From NCBI RefSeq assembly GCF_001545075.1, contig NZ_FCOB02000001.1, forward strand, positions 124,001 through 188,000: a stretch of 64,000 bases of DNA, read 5' to 3'. Every line of letters begins with the position of its first letter. The stretch's first letter is position 1. Origin of the DNA: Caballeronia ptereochthonis. GTDB taxonomy: Bacteria; Pseudomonadota; Gammaproteobacteria; Burkholderiales; Burkholderiaceae. The translations under genes were made by a program, and so were the position numbers. The notes beneath the pieces are model-generated. The model was not told where the DNA came from. It ran no database searches and saw only the letters and a list, made by a program, of their open reading frames with translations. Shown piece after piece: positions 27,044 through 36,468 of the stretch.

Positions 27044-27802
27044 ATGGAGCGACTTCCTCGACATCAGTTAATCAAGCGCCTGCAGACCGAGGTGCCCCGC
27101 GGCGCGCCGTTCGATCTCGCCACGCTGAACCAGCTTGGCGTGTCGACCCAGCTTGCCGCCCGGTATGTCAGCAGCGGCTGGCTGGTCCGGCTGGCATCGG
27201 GGGTGTACGCCTTTCCCAACGACGATTTCAACCTCCACGCCACGCTCCGGTTCCTGCAGCAGCGCGTCCCGGGGCTGCACGTCGGCGGCAAAACAGCCCT
27301 CGCCTGGCAGGGGGTGCGACACCAACTCGGCCGGCGCGAACCTCTGGTGCTGTGGGGCGATGAACGTTTCGTGCTGCCTTCGTGGTTCACCAGCCGCTTT
27401 CCCGCGCGCTACGTGTACGCCCGTCTGTTCGACTGGTCCGATCCCTCCCTTGCCGCCCGAACGCTCACCACGCCGCCGGATGTGCAAGACGGCGTCCAGG
27501 TCGCGGTTCCCGAACGCGCTGTGCTCGAGTTGCTGTACGACGCGGGCGTCCGCGAAGGACTCGAAGACGCTCACGCCGTGTTCGAAAGTCTGCGCAGTCC
27601 GCGCAAGGAACTCGTCGGCCAGTTGCTCGCCTGCTGCACCAGCGTGAAAACCGTTCGTCTGTGTCTGACCTGGGCGCGCGAGACCCACCTGCTTGATGTC
27701 GATGCCTTGCTCGCACAGTTCCGGCTCCCCACAGGCAGTAACCGGCGCTGGATGAGCCGTCTTCCCGATGGCACGCTGCTCGCCCTGAAACCGCATGGAT
27801 AA
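27044..27802 (+). CDS. abiEi: Type IV toxin-antitoxin antitoxin, AbiEi family
   Basis: The product has 252 residues. The N-terminal winged helix (LATLNQLGVSTQLAARYVSS to GWLVRLASGVYAFPND) is the DNA-binding domain of AbiEi antitoxins. The remainder is the C-terminal antitoxin domain (LHVGGKTALAWQGVRHQLGR, VAVPERAVLELLYD). In this system the antitoxin neutralises AbiEii without complex formation and represses its own operon. The stop overlaps the toxin start by eight bases. The 200 bases upstream are unusually AT-rich for this genome, consistent with an acquired cassette. Confidence 0.88.
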   Translation: MERLPRHQLIKRLQTEVPRGAPFDLATLNQLGVSTQLAARYVSSGWLVRLASGVYAFPNDDFNLHATLRFLQQRVPGLHVGGKTALAWQGVRHQLGRREPLVLWGDERFVLPSWFTSRFPARYVYARLFDWSDPSLAARTLTTPPDVQDGVQVAVPERAVLELLYDAGVREGLEDAHAVFESLRSPRKELVGQLLACCTSVKTVRLCLTWARETHLLDVDALLAQFRLPTGSNRRWMSRLPDGTLLALKPHG

Positions 27803-28715
27803 ATTCTTCGCCGATACTGTCCGGTTGCTGCTGCGCATCGCACCGGAGGTTTTTGCCAACGACGCCTTCGCGATGAAGGGCGGCACGGCCATCAACCTGT
27901 TCGTACAGAACATGCCGCGCCTGTCCGTCGATATCGATGTCGTCTATGTGCCCCGGCAGACACCGCGCGACGAAGCGCTCACGGCTATCCAGCAGGAACT
28001 GGCCGCCATCGAACAGCGATTGGCACCGCAGGGACTACGCACCCGTCTGGTCGGCAGCAAGGATCTCAGCGATACCAAGCTCCTCGTCGAGAACGACACC
28101 AGTCAGGTCAAGATCGAGGTCAACACGGTCTTTCGCGGTACCGTCCTGCCCATCGAACGCCACGCGTTATGCGAGAAGACGAGCGAGCAATTCGCGGCGG
28201 AACTGGCGTTACCCCTGCTCGCGTCCGACGAGCTCTATGGCGGCAAACTCGTCGCGGCCCTCGATCGACAGCATCCGCGCGATCTCTTCGACGTCTGGCA
28301 GCTTTTCCAAACCGGCGGACTGACGGAGGGCATGATCGAATGTTTCGTCGTGTACCTGGCCGGTCATAACCGTCCCATCCATGAAGTGCTGTTCGGCCGC
28401 GACAAGGACATCACGCGTGACTATGACAGCGGTTTCGTCGGCATGACCGAGGTGCCTTGCAGTCTGGACACCCTGCTGGAGACCCGCCTGCGGTTGCGAC
28501 AGGAACTGCCGGCGCGCGTCACGCCCGCGCAACGGCAATTCCTGCTCGGCCTCGCACATGGCGAGCCAGACTGGTCCCACCTCGCCGTTCCCGGTGTCGC
28601 CGAACTACCCGCGCTGCGCTGGAAGCTCGCGAACCTCGACACCTTTCGTCAACGCCGCCCCGCCGTTTTCGCGCAACACGTCGAGGAACTCGAAGCCGCG
28701 TTTGCCCAACATTGA
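27795..28715 (+). CDS. abiEii: Type IV toxin nucleotidyltransferase, AbiEii family
   Basis: The product has 306 residues. The nucleotidyltransferase core is clear: FAMKGGTAINLF followed by SVDIDVVYVPR (metal-binding Asp pair), and a later conserved LASDELYGGKLVAALDRQHP and RDLFDVWQL. AbiEii/MenT toxins transfer nucleotides to tRNA acceptor ends or other targets and halt growth. Here the gene is in the usual order after abiEi and likely works in phage abortive infection or ICE maintenance. All key motifs are intact. Confidence 0.9.
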   Translation: MDKFFADTVRLLLRIAPEVFANDAFAMKGGTAINLFVQNMPRLSVDIDVVYVPRQTPRDEALTAIQQELAAIEQRLAPQGLRTRLVGSKDLSDTKLLVENDTSQVKIEVNTVFRGTVLPIERHALCEKTSEQFAAELALPLLASDELYGGKLVAALDRQHPRDLFDVWQLFQTGGLTEGMIECFVVYLAGHNRPIHEVLFGRDKDITRDYDSGFVGMTEVPCSLDTLLETRLRLRQELPARVTPAQRQFLLGLAHGEPDWSHLAVPGVAELPALRWKLANLDTFRQRRPAVFAQHVEELEAAFAQH

Positions 28716-28899
28716 GATCGAGCGAAAACGGCATCGGTCGCAAAAGAATGTGTAGCGAACGTGAAGCATGATGCGCGGCATCGCGCTTCGCGTCGTTGGC
28801 AACGGGCACGCTGCGAGGAGTGATATCAGCCTCAACATGCCCCTGCTACAGTCTGCGCTCCCGGTAGGCCACTACCATCTCACCACGAAGGGGAAGCGC

Positions 28900-29355
28900 A
28901 TGTCCTGCACTCACGGAAGCCTTTCACGCAAGCTCGCACTGGCTGGATGCATGGCGATCGGCATGACGTCCGCCGCGTTCGCACAAACCGTTACACCCGC
29001 CACGGGTCTGGGGCAATCGTGGCCCAATGCCACGGACCAAAGCCGCAGTCCCCAATGGCACGTTTACGTGTTTCATTTGAATGGCATCAAGTATGTTCAG
29101 ATCAACGATCTGAACGGAACCGTGCATGCCGCCATCGGTACAGCGGGCGGGACGTCGATTGCATTGCCGGTCGGCAGCGACGCGTCCTACGTGCGCACGG
29201 ATGCGGCATCAACGGCAAAGGCCACCACGCAGACAATCTATCGCGACAGCACGACCACGATCACGGCGACGCCTCAAAGCAACGGCACGACCGTGTTCAC
29301 GACCGCGAACACCTGCCAGGACCCGTACAACTGCGGTGGCGGTGGCAGTCCGTAA
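28900..29355 (+). CDS. Small exported protein of unknown function
   Basis: The product has 151 residues from the ATG at 28900, preceded by AAGGGGAAG. A Sec signal peptide (KLALAGCMAIGMTSAAFAQ) is evident. The mature part contains WHVYVFHLNGIKYVQINDLN and GTVHAAIGTAGG, then a Thr/Ser-rich stretch. It ends with two cysteines (TCQDPYNC) and GGGGSP. I do not recognise a family. Its place between AbiE and the MASE1 gene, within the ICE, suggests accessory ICE cargo or a periplasmic mating factor. It converges with the next gene. Confidence 0.7.
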   Translation: MSCTHGSLSRKLALAGCMAIGMTSAAFAQTVTPATGLGQSWPNATDQSRSPQWHVYVFHLNGIKYVQINDLNGTVHAAIGTAGGTSIALPVGSDASYVRTDAASTAKATTQTIYRDSTTTITATPQSNGTTVFTTANTCQDPYNCGGGGSP

Positions 29356-29362
29356 GACGGGC

Positions 29363-31003
29363 TCAATGCACCCACAGGCGCAGAGGCTCCGCGGTTGTTC
29401 CGGCGTTCTCTGCGTCCTGCTGGACGTCGTAAAGGAAGATCGTCATGCGGACACCCGCCTTCCACGACCGTTCGTGCAAGGTGCCATCGAAGATGCGCGC
29501 ATGGGCGTGCAACTGTTCGATGTCCAGCCCGCTTGCGCCAAGCTTTGTGGCGATCTGTTTGCGCTCGATGGATCGCACGACGGCATTCGCGACGCGATCA
29601 TCCTCGTGTAGACCTTCCACACGTAACACCAGCCAACGCCTCCCATGAGTTTCACCGCCCCGCAACGTCACACCGACACGCGAGCAAGCCAGCCGTTTCG
29701 TGACCAGCACCACTGCTTCGCAGGCACTTCGATAGGCCGCCCCCAACACCGATGTCGACATGCGGGCGAAGCCGCGCCCGCTGATCACGCAGCGGTAGGC
29801 AATCCCGGCCTCGTCCAGCGCGCGTGAAATCGTTTGGCTGAACGCTGCAGGCAGCCCCCGTTCACGCCACGCAACGGGATGCAACGTTTCCGCCAGCGCG
29901 TACACGCGTTGCTGTGTAGCGGCCAGTTGCCGCTGATACGCATCCATCTCCGAACTGGGCACGACCCGGCGCAGTTGCTGCATCAGACGGCTGTTGGTCA
30001 GGTACAAGCTGCCGGCGAGAAATTCCAGCGTTTCGGACGTCTGCCGCCGTCGCTGCTCACTGATACGCAGCCCCTGTCTGGCCAGACGTTGAAGATGGAT
30101 GTCCTCGCGCCGCTTGAGCTCATCCTGCCGCAACTGGACGCTGATCCGAGCACCCGTCGCCATGAGACAGGTAATCGCCAACGCGGTGAACGCCTGCGCT
30201 TCGAGAATCTGCGGATCAGGACGCGACTGTGTGGTTAGGCACGTACTGATGATCGCCAAGGTCCCACCGACGACCGCCGCACGCCAACCGTGTGTCAGGG
30301 TAACCCACGCGACCGGAAGGAACATGGCCATGCGCGCGATCTGCCGCATGTCGTTGTCGCCGTGGAGACTGACCACCGACAACACGGCGATCGACGGCAC
30401 CACGAACAGGGCGATGTCCAGTGCCATCCGGCCGGACAGGGCGCGGCCCAATCGGTCCATCCATCCCTCGGTACGCGCATCCATCTTCATCATGAGCACC
30501 ACCGGCACCGTCCCGAGAATCGCGATGTAATTGCCGATGAAGTACCCCAGCGCCATGACCGGTTTCGCATCAAACGATGCGATCTGGATAAGCGAAATCG
30601 CCAGATAGCTATAGGCCGTGCCGATCATCGTCACCGTCAGCACGCACAACATCAGGATTTTCATATCCACGAGATGCGGCGCCGGGAACAATCGCAACTT
30701 ACGGCGACACCATGCAACGATCGGCATGGTGAGCAGGATGGGCGGAATGCAGCGGACGCTCACGAAGGCCAGTCCGTACAAGTCCCGGCAGGGCCATACC
30801 TCGTACGCGTTCGGCAGGGCTTCGCCCAGAAGCAACGCCGGCCAGTAACGATACGGCATGAGCAACAAGCAGGAGAGACGCAACCCGGACCGAAGCGCCC
30901 AGTGACCATCCGAGACCGGATGCAGGGCGATGTACATCAACGCATATCCCACTGCGACGGCACACTGCTTGAGCCAGTCGCTTCTCCACCATCCATTCCC
31001 CAT
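29363..31003 (-). CDS. MASE1-domain membrane sensor (degenerate histidine-kinase-like)
   Basis: The product has 546 residues. The ATG at 31003 is chosen because a GAGGGG site lies upstream; the open frame extends further but the extra part is low quality. The N-terminal half has about eight membrane segments of MASE1 type (YRYWPALLLGEALPNAYE, YFIGNYIAILGTVPVVLMM). A coiled region follows (LRISEQRRRQTSETLEFLAG). The C-terminal part resembles a histidine-kinase-like dimerisation/ATPase region without clear N or G boxes. Such MASE1 proteins commonly sit beside TraI in this ICE class. The role is unknown, probably signal input for transfer. Confidence 0.75.
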   Translation of the reverse strand: MGNGWWRSDWLKQCAVAVGYALMYIALHPVSDGHWALRSGLRLSCLLLMPYRYWPALLLGEALPNAYEVWPCRDLYGLAFVSVRCIPPILLTMPIVAWCRRKLRLFPAPHLVDMKILMLCVLTVTMIGTAYSYLAISLIQIASFDAKPVMALGYFIGNYIAILGTVPVVLMMKMDARTEGWMDRLGRALSGRMALDIALFVVPSIAVLSVVSLHGDNDMRQIARMAMFLPVAWVTLTHGWRAAVVGGTLAIISTCLTTQSRPDPQILEAQAFTALAITCLMATGARISVQLRQDELKRREDIHLQRLARQGLRISEQRRRQTSETLEFLAGSLYLTNSRLMQQLRRVVPSSEMDAYQRQLAATQQRVYALAETLHPVAWRERGLPAAFSQTISRALDEAGIAYRCVISGRGFARMSTSVLGAAYRSACEAVVLVTKRLACSRVGVTLRGGETHGRRWLVLRVEGLHEDDRVANAVVRSIERKQIATKLGASGLDIEQLHAHARIFDGTLHERSWKAGVRMTIFLYDVQQDAENAGTTAEPLRLWVH

Positions 31004-31365
31004 TCCATGCCCCTCTGGCGAGATGTGGCGATGCCTGAATTGTTCCCCGGCCAGGCCGTCCGGATATCGGCCCATCCTTTGAATCTTTGAATGGGGGGCG
31101 TGAAATTTTTGTGTGCGACGCCCGCCGCGCCCACCGGCGCAAGGTCTCCAGCCAGCGTCAACGTCCCAGCGGTGCGCCAACAAAAGGAGTGCCGCGAAAC
31201 CGGTTTTTATGCGGCATGCCCCACTGATTCGGATGTATCTCCAAAGGGGTGCGGCAAAGGGCCAAAGGACCAAGGGCATCAAGGGAATGGCGCACAAGGG
31301 GAACGGCCCTACCCGGAAAAGCGAAAAGGCAAAAGGCCACCGGCTTCCCGTCCATCCATTCGATC

Positions 31366-33255
31366 ATGTTCACGCTGTTCCATCGTCCAAAGGGTCCACC
31401 GCCCTCCCCGGCTCCCGCTCCTGCGGCAACGCCCCAAGGGTTACTGCGGCCGGAGTCGGCTGCGACTTTGTTGGCGACGCCTCGCCGACAGAAGCTGCTG
31501 GAACACATTTGGCAACGCACGTCGCTGTCGCGCGCGCAGTTCGCCACGCTCTATCGCGCACCGCTGGAACGCTACGCCGCGCTGGTCCAGCAGTTCCCGG
31601 CTTCCGAAAGTCACCACCACGCCTATCCCGGCGGCATGCTGGACCACGGTCTGGAAATCGTCGCGTACGCGCTGAAGTTGCGGCAGTCACGTTTGCTGCC
31701 GGTGGGCGCACCGCCCGAAGCGCAGGCTGCGCAAGCGGAGGCGTGGACGGCGGCAACGGCCTATGCGGCACTACTGCACGACATCGGCAAGATCGCTGTC
31801 GACATACACGTTGAATACGCGGATGGCGAGCGCTGGCAGCCATGGCATGGCCCACTCACTCGTCCGTATCGTTTCCGGTATCGAAAGGACCGCAGCTATC
31901 GGCTGCATGAAGTCGCGACCAGCCTGCTCACCATGCAGGTCCTCGATCGCGCAGTTCTGGACTGGCTCAGCGGATGCCCCGAGCTGTGGTCGGCACTGCT
32001 CTACGTCCTCGCCGGCCACAAGGAGCAGGCCGGCGTGCTTGGCGAACTCGTGACGCAGGCCGACCAGGCATCCGTCGCGCAGGAACTCGGCGGCAATCCG
32101 CAGAAGGCGCTGCTCGCGCCGAAACAGGCGTTGCAGCGCAAGCTGCGCGATGGATTGCGGCATCTCGTGCGTAACGAATTGAAGTTGAACCAGCCTCAAG
32201 CGTCCGATGGCTGGTTGACCCAGGACGCGCTATGGCTCGTCAGCAAGACCGTCGCCGACAAGCTGCGCGCATCATTGCTGGCTCAGGGTATGGAAGGCAT
32301 TCCCGACAGCAATCCGACGCTGTTCGACGTGTTGCAGGAGCACGGCATCGCGCAACCGACCGCCGACGGCAAAGCCGTCTGGAAGGCGACTGTCGCGAGT
32401 TCGAATGGTTGGACGCAGAGCTTTACGTTCCTCAAACTCACGCCCGCCTCGATATGGGATACCGACGACCGACCTTCGCCATTTACCGGCACGGTGCGCA
32501 TCGAGCAAGGCACTGCTGACGATGCTCGCGATACGGCCGAAAAAACATCGATAACGACGATAACCCCTATCGCGGGCAATACGGCCCTGTCGCCAACGAC
32601 AAGTCTCTCGGCATCTTCCCCTCCCGCCCCTGCCACCGACACCATCGATGCGTTGCTCGATCTGTTCGGCGGCTCGCCGCTAACACCCGTTGCCGATGCA
32701 CACGGCGATCCATCGACGTCACCTCAACCGACGCCCGCGAACGACGTGCCGCCTCAGCCATCAATAGCGCACACTGAAGCACCATCGTCCATCGAGCCTG
32801 CTGCAGCACCCGCCCCCTCCGTTGGGACGACACCATCCGGAGAGCATTTCATCGCATGGCTGCGAGACGGCATCCAGGCACGGCGCCTGATCGTCAACGA
32901 TGCAAAAGCGCTGGTGCATACCATCGCCGGGACAGTTTTCCTCGTGAGTCCAGGCATTTTTCAGCGCTATGCACAAGAACATCCCGAAGTCGCCCGGTTC
33001 GCCAAGCAAGAGCAACAAGCCGAATGGGCATGGATGCAGAAGCGCTTCGAGCGCCTCGGGATCCACCGCAAGCAGGACAATGGTTTGAACATCTGGACCT
33101 GCGAAGTCGCCGGCCCTCGTAAGAGTCGCCGGCTACACGGTTATCTTATGCGCACGGCGTCGCTCGTTTTTGCCGACGTCCCGCCCACGAATCCCTATCT
33201 GAAGATCATCAACCAGGACGCGCCGCCGGCGGTTGGCTGTGGCAAAAAAACATAA
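31366..33255 (+). CDS. traI: MOBH-family conjugative relaxase, TraI_2 type
   Basis: The product has 629 residues from MFTLFHRPKG. The MOBH signature is ESHHHAYPGGMLDHG (His83-85, later Asp/His), with an HD-hydrolase-like LLHDIGK (His138, Asp139). A Pro/Thr/Ala-rich linker (about 380-520) leads to the TraI_2 C-terminal domain (GTVFLVSPGIFQRYAQEHPE, EWAWMQKRFERLGIHRK). This relaxase nicks oriT and pilots DNA in SXT/PFGI-like ICEs. All motifs seem intact. It is divergent from the MASE1 gene across 362 bases that may hold control sites. In related ICEs an integrase gene usually lies nearby, but none follows here. Confidence 0.92.
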   Translation: MFTLFHRPKGPPPSPAPAPAATPQGLLRPESAATLLATPRRQKLLEHIWQRTSLSRAQFATLYRAPLERYAALVQQFPASESHHHAYPGGMLDHGLEIVAYALKLRQSRLLPVGAPPEAQAAQAEAWTAATAYAALLHDIGKIAVDIHVEYADGERWQPWHGPLTRPYRFRYRKDRSYRLHEVATSLLTMQVLDRAVLDWLSGCPELWSALLYVLAGHKEQAGVLGELVTQADQASVAQELGGNPQKALLAPKQALQRKLRDGLRHLVRNELKLNQPQASDGWLTQDALWLVSKTVADKLRASLLAQGMEGIPDSNPTLFDVLQEHGIAQPTADGKAVWKATVASSNGWTQSFTFLKLTPASIWDTDDRPSPFTGTVRIEQGTADDARDTAEKTSITTITPIAGNTALSPTTSLSASSPPAPATDTIDALLDLFGGSPLTPVADAHGDPSTSPQPTPANDVPPQPSIAHTEAPSSIEPAAAPAPSVGTTPSGEHFIAWLRDGIQARRLIVNDAKALVHTIAGTVFLVSPGIFQRYAQEHPEVARFAKQEQQAEWAWMQKRFERLGIHRKQDNGLNIWTCEVAGPRKSRRLHGYLMRTASLVFADVPPTNPYLKIINQDAPPAVGCGKKT

Positions 33256-33456
33256 GCCTTGCACGCCCGACCGTGATGCGCGAATCGCAACGCGAGAGCG
33301 ATGGTGGTCGCTACCGCGATGACAATGCACACCAATCAACCGCGTGCCGCGGACGCTGTACCACGACGGCAACCCCTGTCGCGAGAAGCCCGAACGAATG
33401 CATTATGATCCATCATCTGAATCAACTCGCGGCTATCCAATTGGCCCGATTCCTGA

Positions 33457-35043
33457 ATGTCTTCGAATACCGAACCCGACGACACGATCCGACGTCTTTT
33501 CGACCTTGCAGAGTCCGAAGGTGTCAACGCGTCAGAGCGCGTTCTCACCGCGCTATGCCGCAAGTCGTTTCTTCGTCTCTGGTCCCAGACCAACGTGTTC
33601 ACCGACGAGGGTTTCAAGGATGGCAAGGGGAGTACACGAGAGCTGTGTGACGCCCTTGTCATCTTCGGGGACGACGTCATCATCTTCTCCGACAAGCACA
33701 TCAGGTTTCACGCTGACAAAGACCTGCCCATCGCATGGCCCCGCTGGTACAAGCGCGCTGTGTTCGACTCGTGCAAGCAACTGCATGGCGCCAAATCGTG
33801 GCTACAACGCTTTCCTCAGCGGGCCTATCTGGATGCGAAATGTACTCGTCCGCTGGCCGTACCCGTGCCGGCCCAGGATTCCACGAGATTTCATTTGGTC
33901 GCGGTTACCCGAGGCAGCCGCGAGGCTGCTCTGGCCCATCACGAAGGCAATGGATTGGGTTCTTTCGGACTAAACAGCGCGATCGAGGGCGACGACCATC
34001 TCCGGACACCGTTCATCGTTGGGCGCCCGCAGCCTGACAAACACTTCGTGCACGTCTTCGACGAGGTATCCATTGAACTGGTACTGGGCGAACTCGACAC
34101 CACGGCCGACTTCCTCGCGTATCTCAGCAAACGAGAGGGCCTGCTCGGACAAGCCAACACCCAAGTGACGGCCTACGGCGAAGAGGAACTGCTCGCGGCG
34201 TACCTAAGGACTATGGATGCCGATGGGATTGAACATGTCTTTTTCGACGCTCCCGAGGGCGACCGCCAGCCCGAAGTGATTTTCTTCACCGAGGGCTTTT
34301 ACCAAGCCCTTCACGATGATCCGGGCTACAAACGCAAGAAGCTGGTCGATCGCATCAGTTATGAATGGGATCACCTCATTGACCGCTTTCTTGAGTACGG
34401 TGATCCGAGCTTGCATGAAAAGTACGTGGATCAGAGTCCCGGAGAAACGGAGCAGGCCCTCCGGTTGATGGCTGCGGAAACCCGGTTCCGCCGGCGCCAG
34501 CTCGCTGAAGCGTTCATTGGCGCTTTGCAGCGCGTGGCGCCCGGAGATAGGCTTGGTCGGCTTGTCTACGGCGGCGTTCCCGGCGAGACGGTGTACGTCT
34601 TCGTCGTTGTTGCAAAACGGCGAGATGAGACCTACGACGAATACCGTCAATATCGCATGGCTATCCTGCACGCTTATGTCCAGACAGCGAGGCTAAAAGC
34701 ACCGTTGGGAACCACGTTCGTTGGCATCGCATTTGACAACCCACATAAGGAATATGAAGGCTCAACAGAAGATCTCTTTGCGCTAACGAAGGAAACGTGG
34801 ACGGTCGAGGAGCTTGCGGAACTCGAAAGAATGCGCCGCGAACTGGGGCTATGGGGCGATGCAATGGAATTCTGGCAATATCGCCAAGACGAATTCCCTC
34901 AAGCTGATCAGAGGATAGCGCTACGACGTGTTACGCAATTCCCTCAGGAGGCTTCGCAACAGCCTCGGCGAGATAGGAAGAAAGCGGAAAAGCGCCTGAA
35001 GAGAATGCGGAACACTTCAAAGCGGCGAAACCGTCGGAAATAG
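33457..35043 (+). CDS. Nuclease-like protein of unknown family, partner of DUF3800 protein
   Basis: The product has 528 residues. The N-terminal segment GKGSTRELCDALVIFGDDVI then IFSDKHIRF (Glu62, Asp65, Ser78-Asp-Lys80) looks like a PD-(D/E)XK nuclease core of the NERD/Mrr type. The remaining ~430 residues show mixed alpha/beta sequence without a recognised domain, and the tail is very basic (KRLKRMRNTSKRRNRRK), suggesting nucleic-acid binding. The DUF3800 gene starts 11 bases downstream, so the pair is an operon. A role in defence is inferred only from context and domain type. Confidence 0.6.
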   Translation: MSSNTEPDDTIRRLFDLAESEGVNASERVLTALCRKSFLRLWSQTNVFTDEGFKDGKGSTRELCDALVIFGDDVIIFSDKHIRFHADKDLPIAWPRWYKRAVFDSCKQLHGAKSWLQRFPQRAYLDAKCTRPLAVPVPAQDSTRFHLVAVTRGSREAALAHHEGNGLGSFGLNSAIEGDDHLRTPFIVGRPQPDKHFVHVFDEVSIELVLGELDTTADFLAYLSKREGLLGQANTQVTAYGEEELLAAYLRTMDADGIEHVFFDAPEGDRQPEVIFFTEGFYQALHDDPGYKRKKLVDRISYEWDHLIDRFLEYGDPSLHEKYVDQSPGETEQALRLMAAETRFRRRQLAEAFIGALQRVAPGDRLGRLVYGGVPGETVYVFVVVAKRRDETYDEYRQYRMAILHAYVQTARLKAPLGTTFVGIAFDNPHKEYEGSTEDLFALTKETWTVEELAELERMRRELGLWGDAMEFWQYRQDEFPQADQRIALRRVTQFPQEASQQPRRDRKKAEKRLKRMRNTSKRRNRRK

Positions 35044-35054
35044 CAGGCGGGGAT

Positions 35055-36146
35055 ATGACTTGCTCCTTTTACATCGATGAAAGCGGCCACAGCGGGGATC
35101 TCGTAAAATCCGGCACAGCGTATGATTTCCTGGACCAACCGTACTTTGCGCTGGCGTGTGTTGGGGTCGCAAACGAGGAAGCGCTTGCAACCCTCGTCAC
35201 TGGGCTAAAAGCCAAACACCGCCTACCGGCCGGCGAACTTAAATCGAAGAGTCTCACCAGCAAACCCGCATTCGCTGCTGATCTCATAGAAGCGCTCCTA
35301 AGCGACGGCTTGCCCGTCTTCGCTGAGGTGGTCGACAAGCGATACTTTGTATGCATTCAACTTGTGACCAGCCAACTCCTGCCTGCTCTTCTGGGGTTTG
35401 GCCATGACCAAGCGTCCGACTTCCTCCGCAATACGCTTGTGGACTTTCTCTACGACCATGTATCGGATCATGTTCTGGACCGGTTCGTCGAATCGTGTCT
35501 TAACCCATCGGATCATTCGCTGATGAGCGCATTTGGCAGCCAATTTCGGTTGGCTCAAACGCTCCAGCAACACGATCGCACGCGAGAGTTCGGGCTTTCG
35601 ATCGAAGCCATGGCACGGGAGGCTATTACCGAATACGGGGAAATGCGAAAGGACGATCCCCTTGCCCACCTCCGATTTCTTCCGCGGCCCGACATCAACA
35701 AGCACGGAAAGAACGTGTGGATGTTACCCAATCTGACATCCCTCACGAACATCTATGCGAGAGTCAATTATTTTCTTAAGCGACAGCTGGCGGGCGTACG
35801 GATCGTCCACGATCAGCAACTTGAGCTTGAGCATATTCTTCGCCAGGCCAAGCTAGATGCTGAAGCCCTAAAAGAAGTCGGCGAGGTACCGTATGTTCCC
35901 TTTGCCGACTACCATTTCACGCACTCGGCGTGCATGGAATTCAGCCACTCGCATGAGTCACTGGGCATCCAAGTGGCCGATGTTATGGCGGGTACGATAA
36001 TGCGCTACTTTCGTTCGTTGCAAACGGACCCGTCGGCGATCGCTCCTGAAATCTCTCGCGCAATGAAAGCATTGCGCGACTCGGGCAATCCGCGAACCGG
36101 GCACGGCCTAAACCAAGTCGTGCCAACGAGAATGGCGCTTTGGTAG
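35055..36146 (+). CDS. DUF3800-domain protein
   Basis: The product has 363 residues. It starts CSFYIDESGHSGD, the hallmark first strand of DUF3800 (an RNase-H-like fold with a leading Asp). The family's later blocks follow: VRIVHDQQLELEHI and ESLGIQVADVMAGTI. DUF3800 proteins are found in defence islands and phages. Catalytic acids (Asp8, Glu9, Asp in VHDQ, Asp in VADV) are all present. It follows the nuclease-like gene by 11 bases with a GGCGGGGAT site. Confidence 0.85.
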   Translation: MTCSFYIDESGHSGDLVKSGTAYDFLDQPYFALACVGVANEEALATLVTGLKAKHRLPAGELKSKSLTSKPAFAADLIEALLSDGLPVFAEVVDKRYFVCIQLVTSQLLPALLGFGHDQASDFLRNTLVDFLYDHVSDHVLDRFVESCLNPSDHSLMSAFGSQFRLAQTLQQHDRTREFGLSIEAMAREAITEYGEMRKDDPLAHLRFLPRPDINKHGKNVWMLPNLTSLTNIYARVNYFLKRQLAGVRIVHDQQLELEHILRQAKLDAEALKEVGEVPYVPFADYHFTHSACMEFSHSHESLGIQVADVMAGTIMRYFRSLQTDPSAIAPEISRAMKALRDSGNPRTGHGLNQVVPTRMALW

Positions 36147-36209
36147 GCTGCGTCATCGAGAACCCGCGTTAGAGACGATGGCCGCGGCACGGATGCCTTT
36201 GGCAAGTGA

Positions 36210-36317
36210 CAGGAGCAACAGACTGAATTGGCATCGGTGCATACCCGACTGCCCACGCATCGTGCCAACGACATCGCGGCGCTGCTTCCGCATCGCTGGA
36301 CGCTCGCCGCGGCTTGA
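36210..36317 (+). pseudogene. IS66-family transposase C-terminal remnant
   Basis: The open stub encodes LASVHTRLPTHRANDIAALL then PHRWTLAAA and stop, resembling the extreme C-terminus of IS66 TnpC (RLPT...LLPHRW). No upstream transposase sequence remains. A GTAAGC-ended inverted-repeat-like sequence lies shortly downstream. Confidence 0.55.
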
Positions 36318-36339
36318 TCAGCGGCACCTCACGAGCCTC

Positions 36340-36361
36340 GGTGCGTTTACCGGGTGCTTAC
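36340..36361. repeat. Probable IS66 right terminal inverted repeat
   Basis: Read on the minus strand the 22 bases begin GTAAGCACCCGGT, the typical IS66-type terminal sequence. The element lies 22 bases after the transposase stub stop. No matching left end was found nearby. Confidence 0.5.
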
Positions 36362-36468
36362 TCAGTGGCCGCCTGAAGGCAGGCTCATGTGTGTTGCATA
36401 TAGCCCCCACCCAATCATGAACAGCGTCGTAGCGCCTCCACCACTACTCCCAGCCATCGTCGGCGTGC

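Larger units (their letters stand above)
21805..33255. mobile_element. Partial conjugation module of a MOBH-type integrative conjugative element
   Basis: The gene order is TIGR03757, TIGR03756, TIGR03755, small membrane protein, TraG-N, DUF3742, MASE1 protein, TraI. This is the distal half of the conjugation region of PFGI-1/clc-like ICEs. The proximal half (TraC/VirB4-like ATPase, TraB, pilus genes), the coupling protein TraD and the integrase are not in the window. Either they lie to the left beyond the cargo or the element is incomplete. Confidence 0.8.
36147..36468. other. Convergent intergenic region
   Basis: This 322-base region holds the IS66 remnant and its terminal repeat. Nothing else was recognised here. 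Confidence 0.6.
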
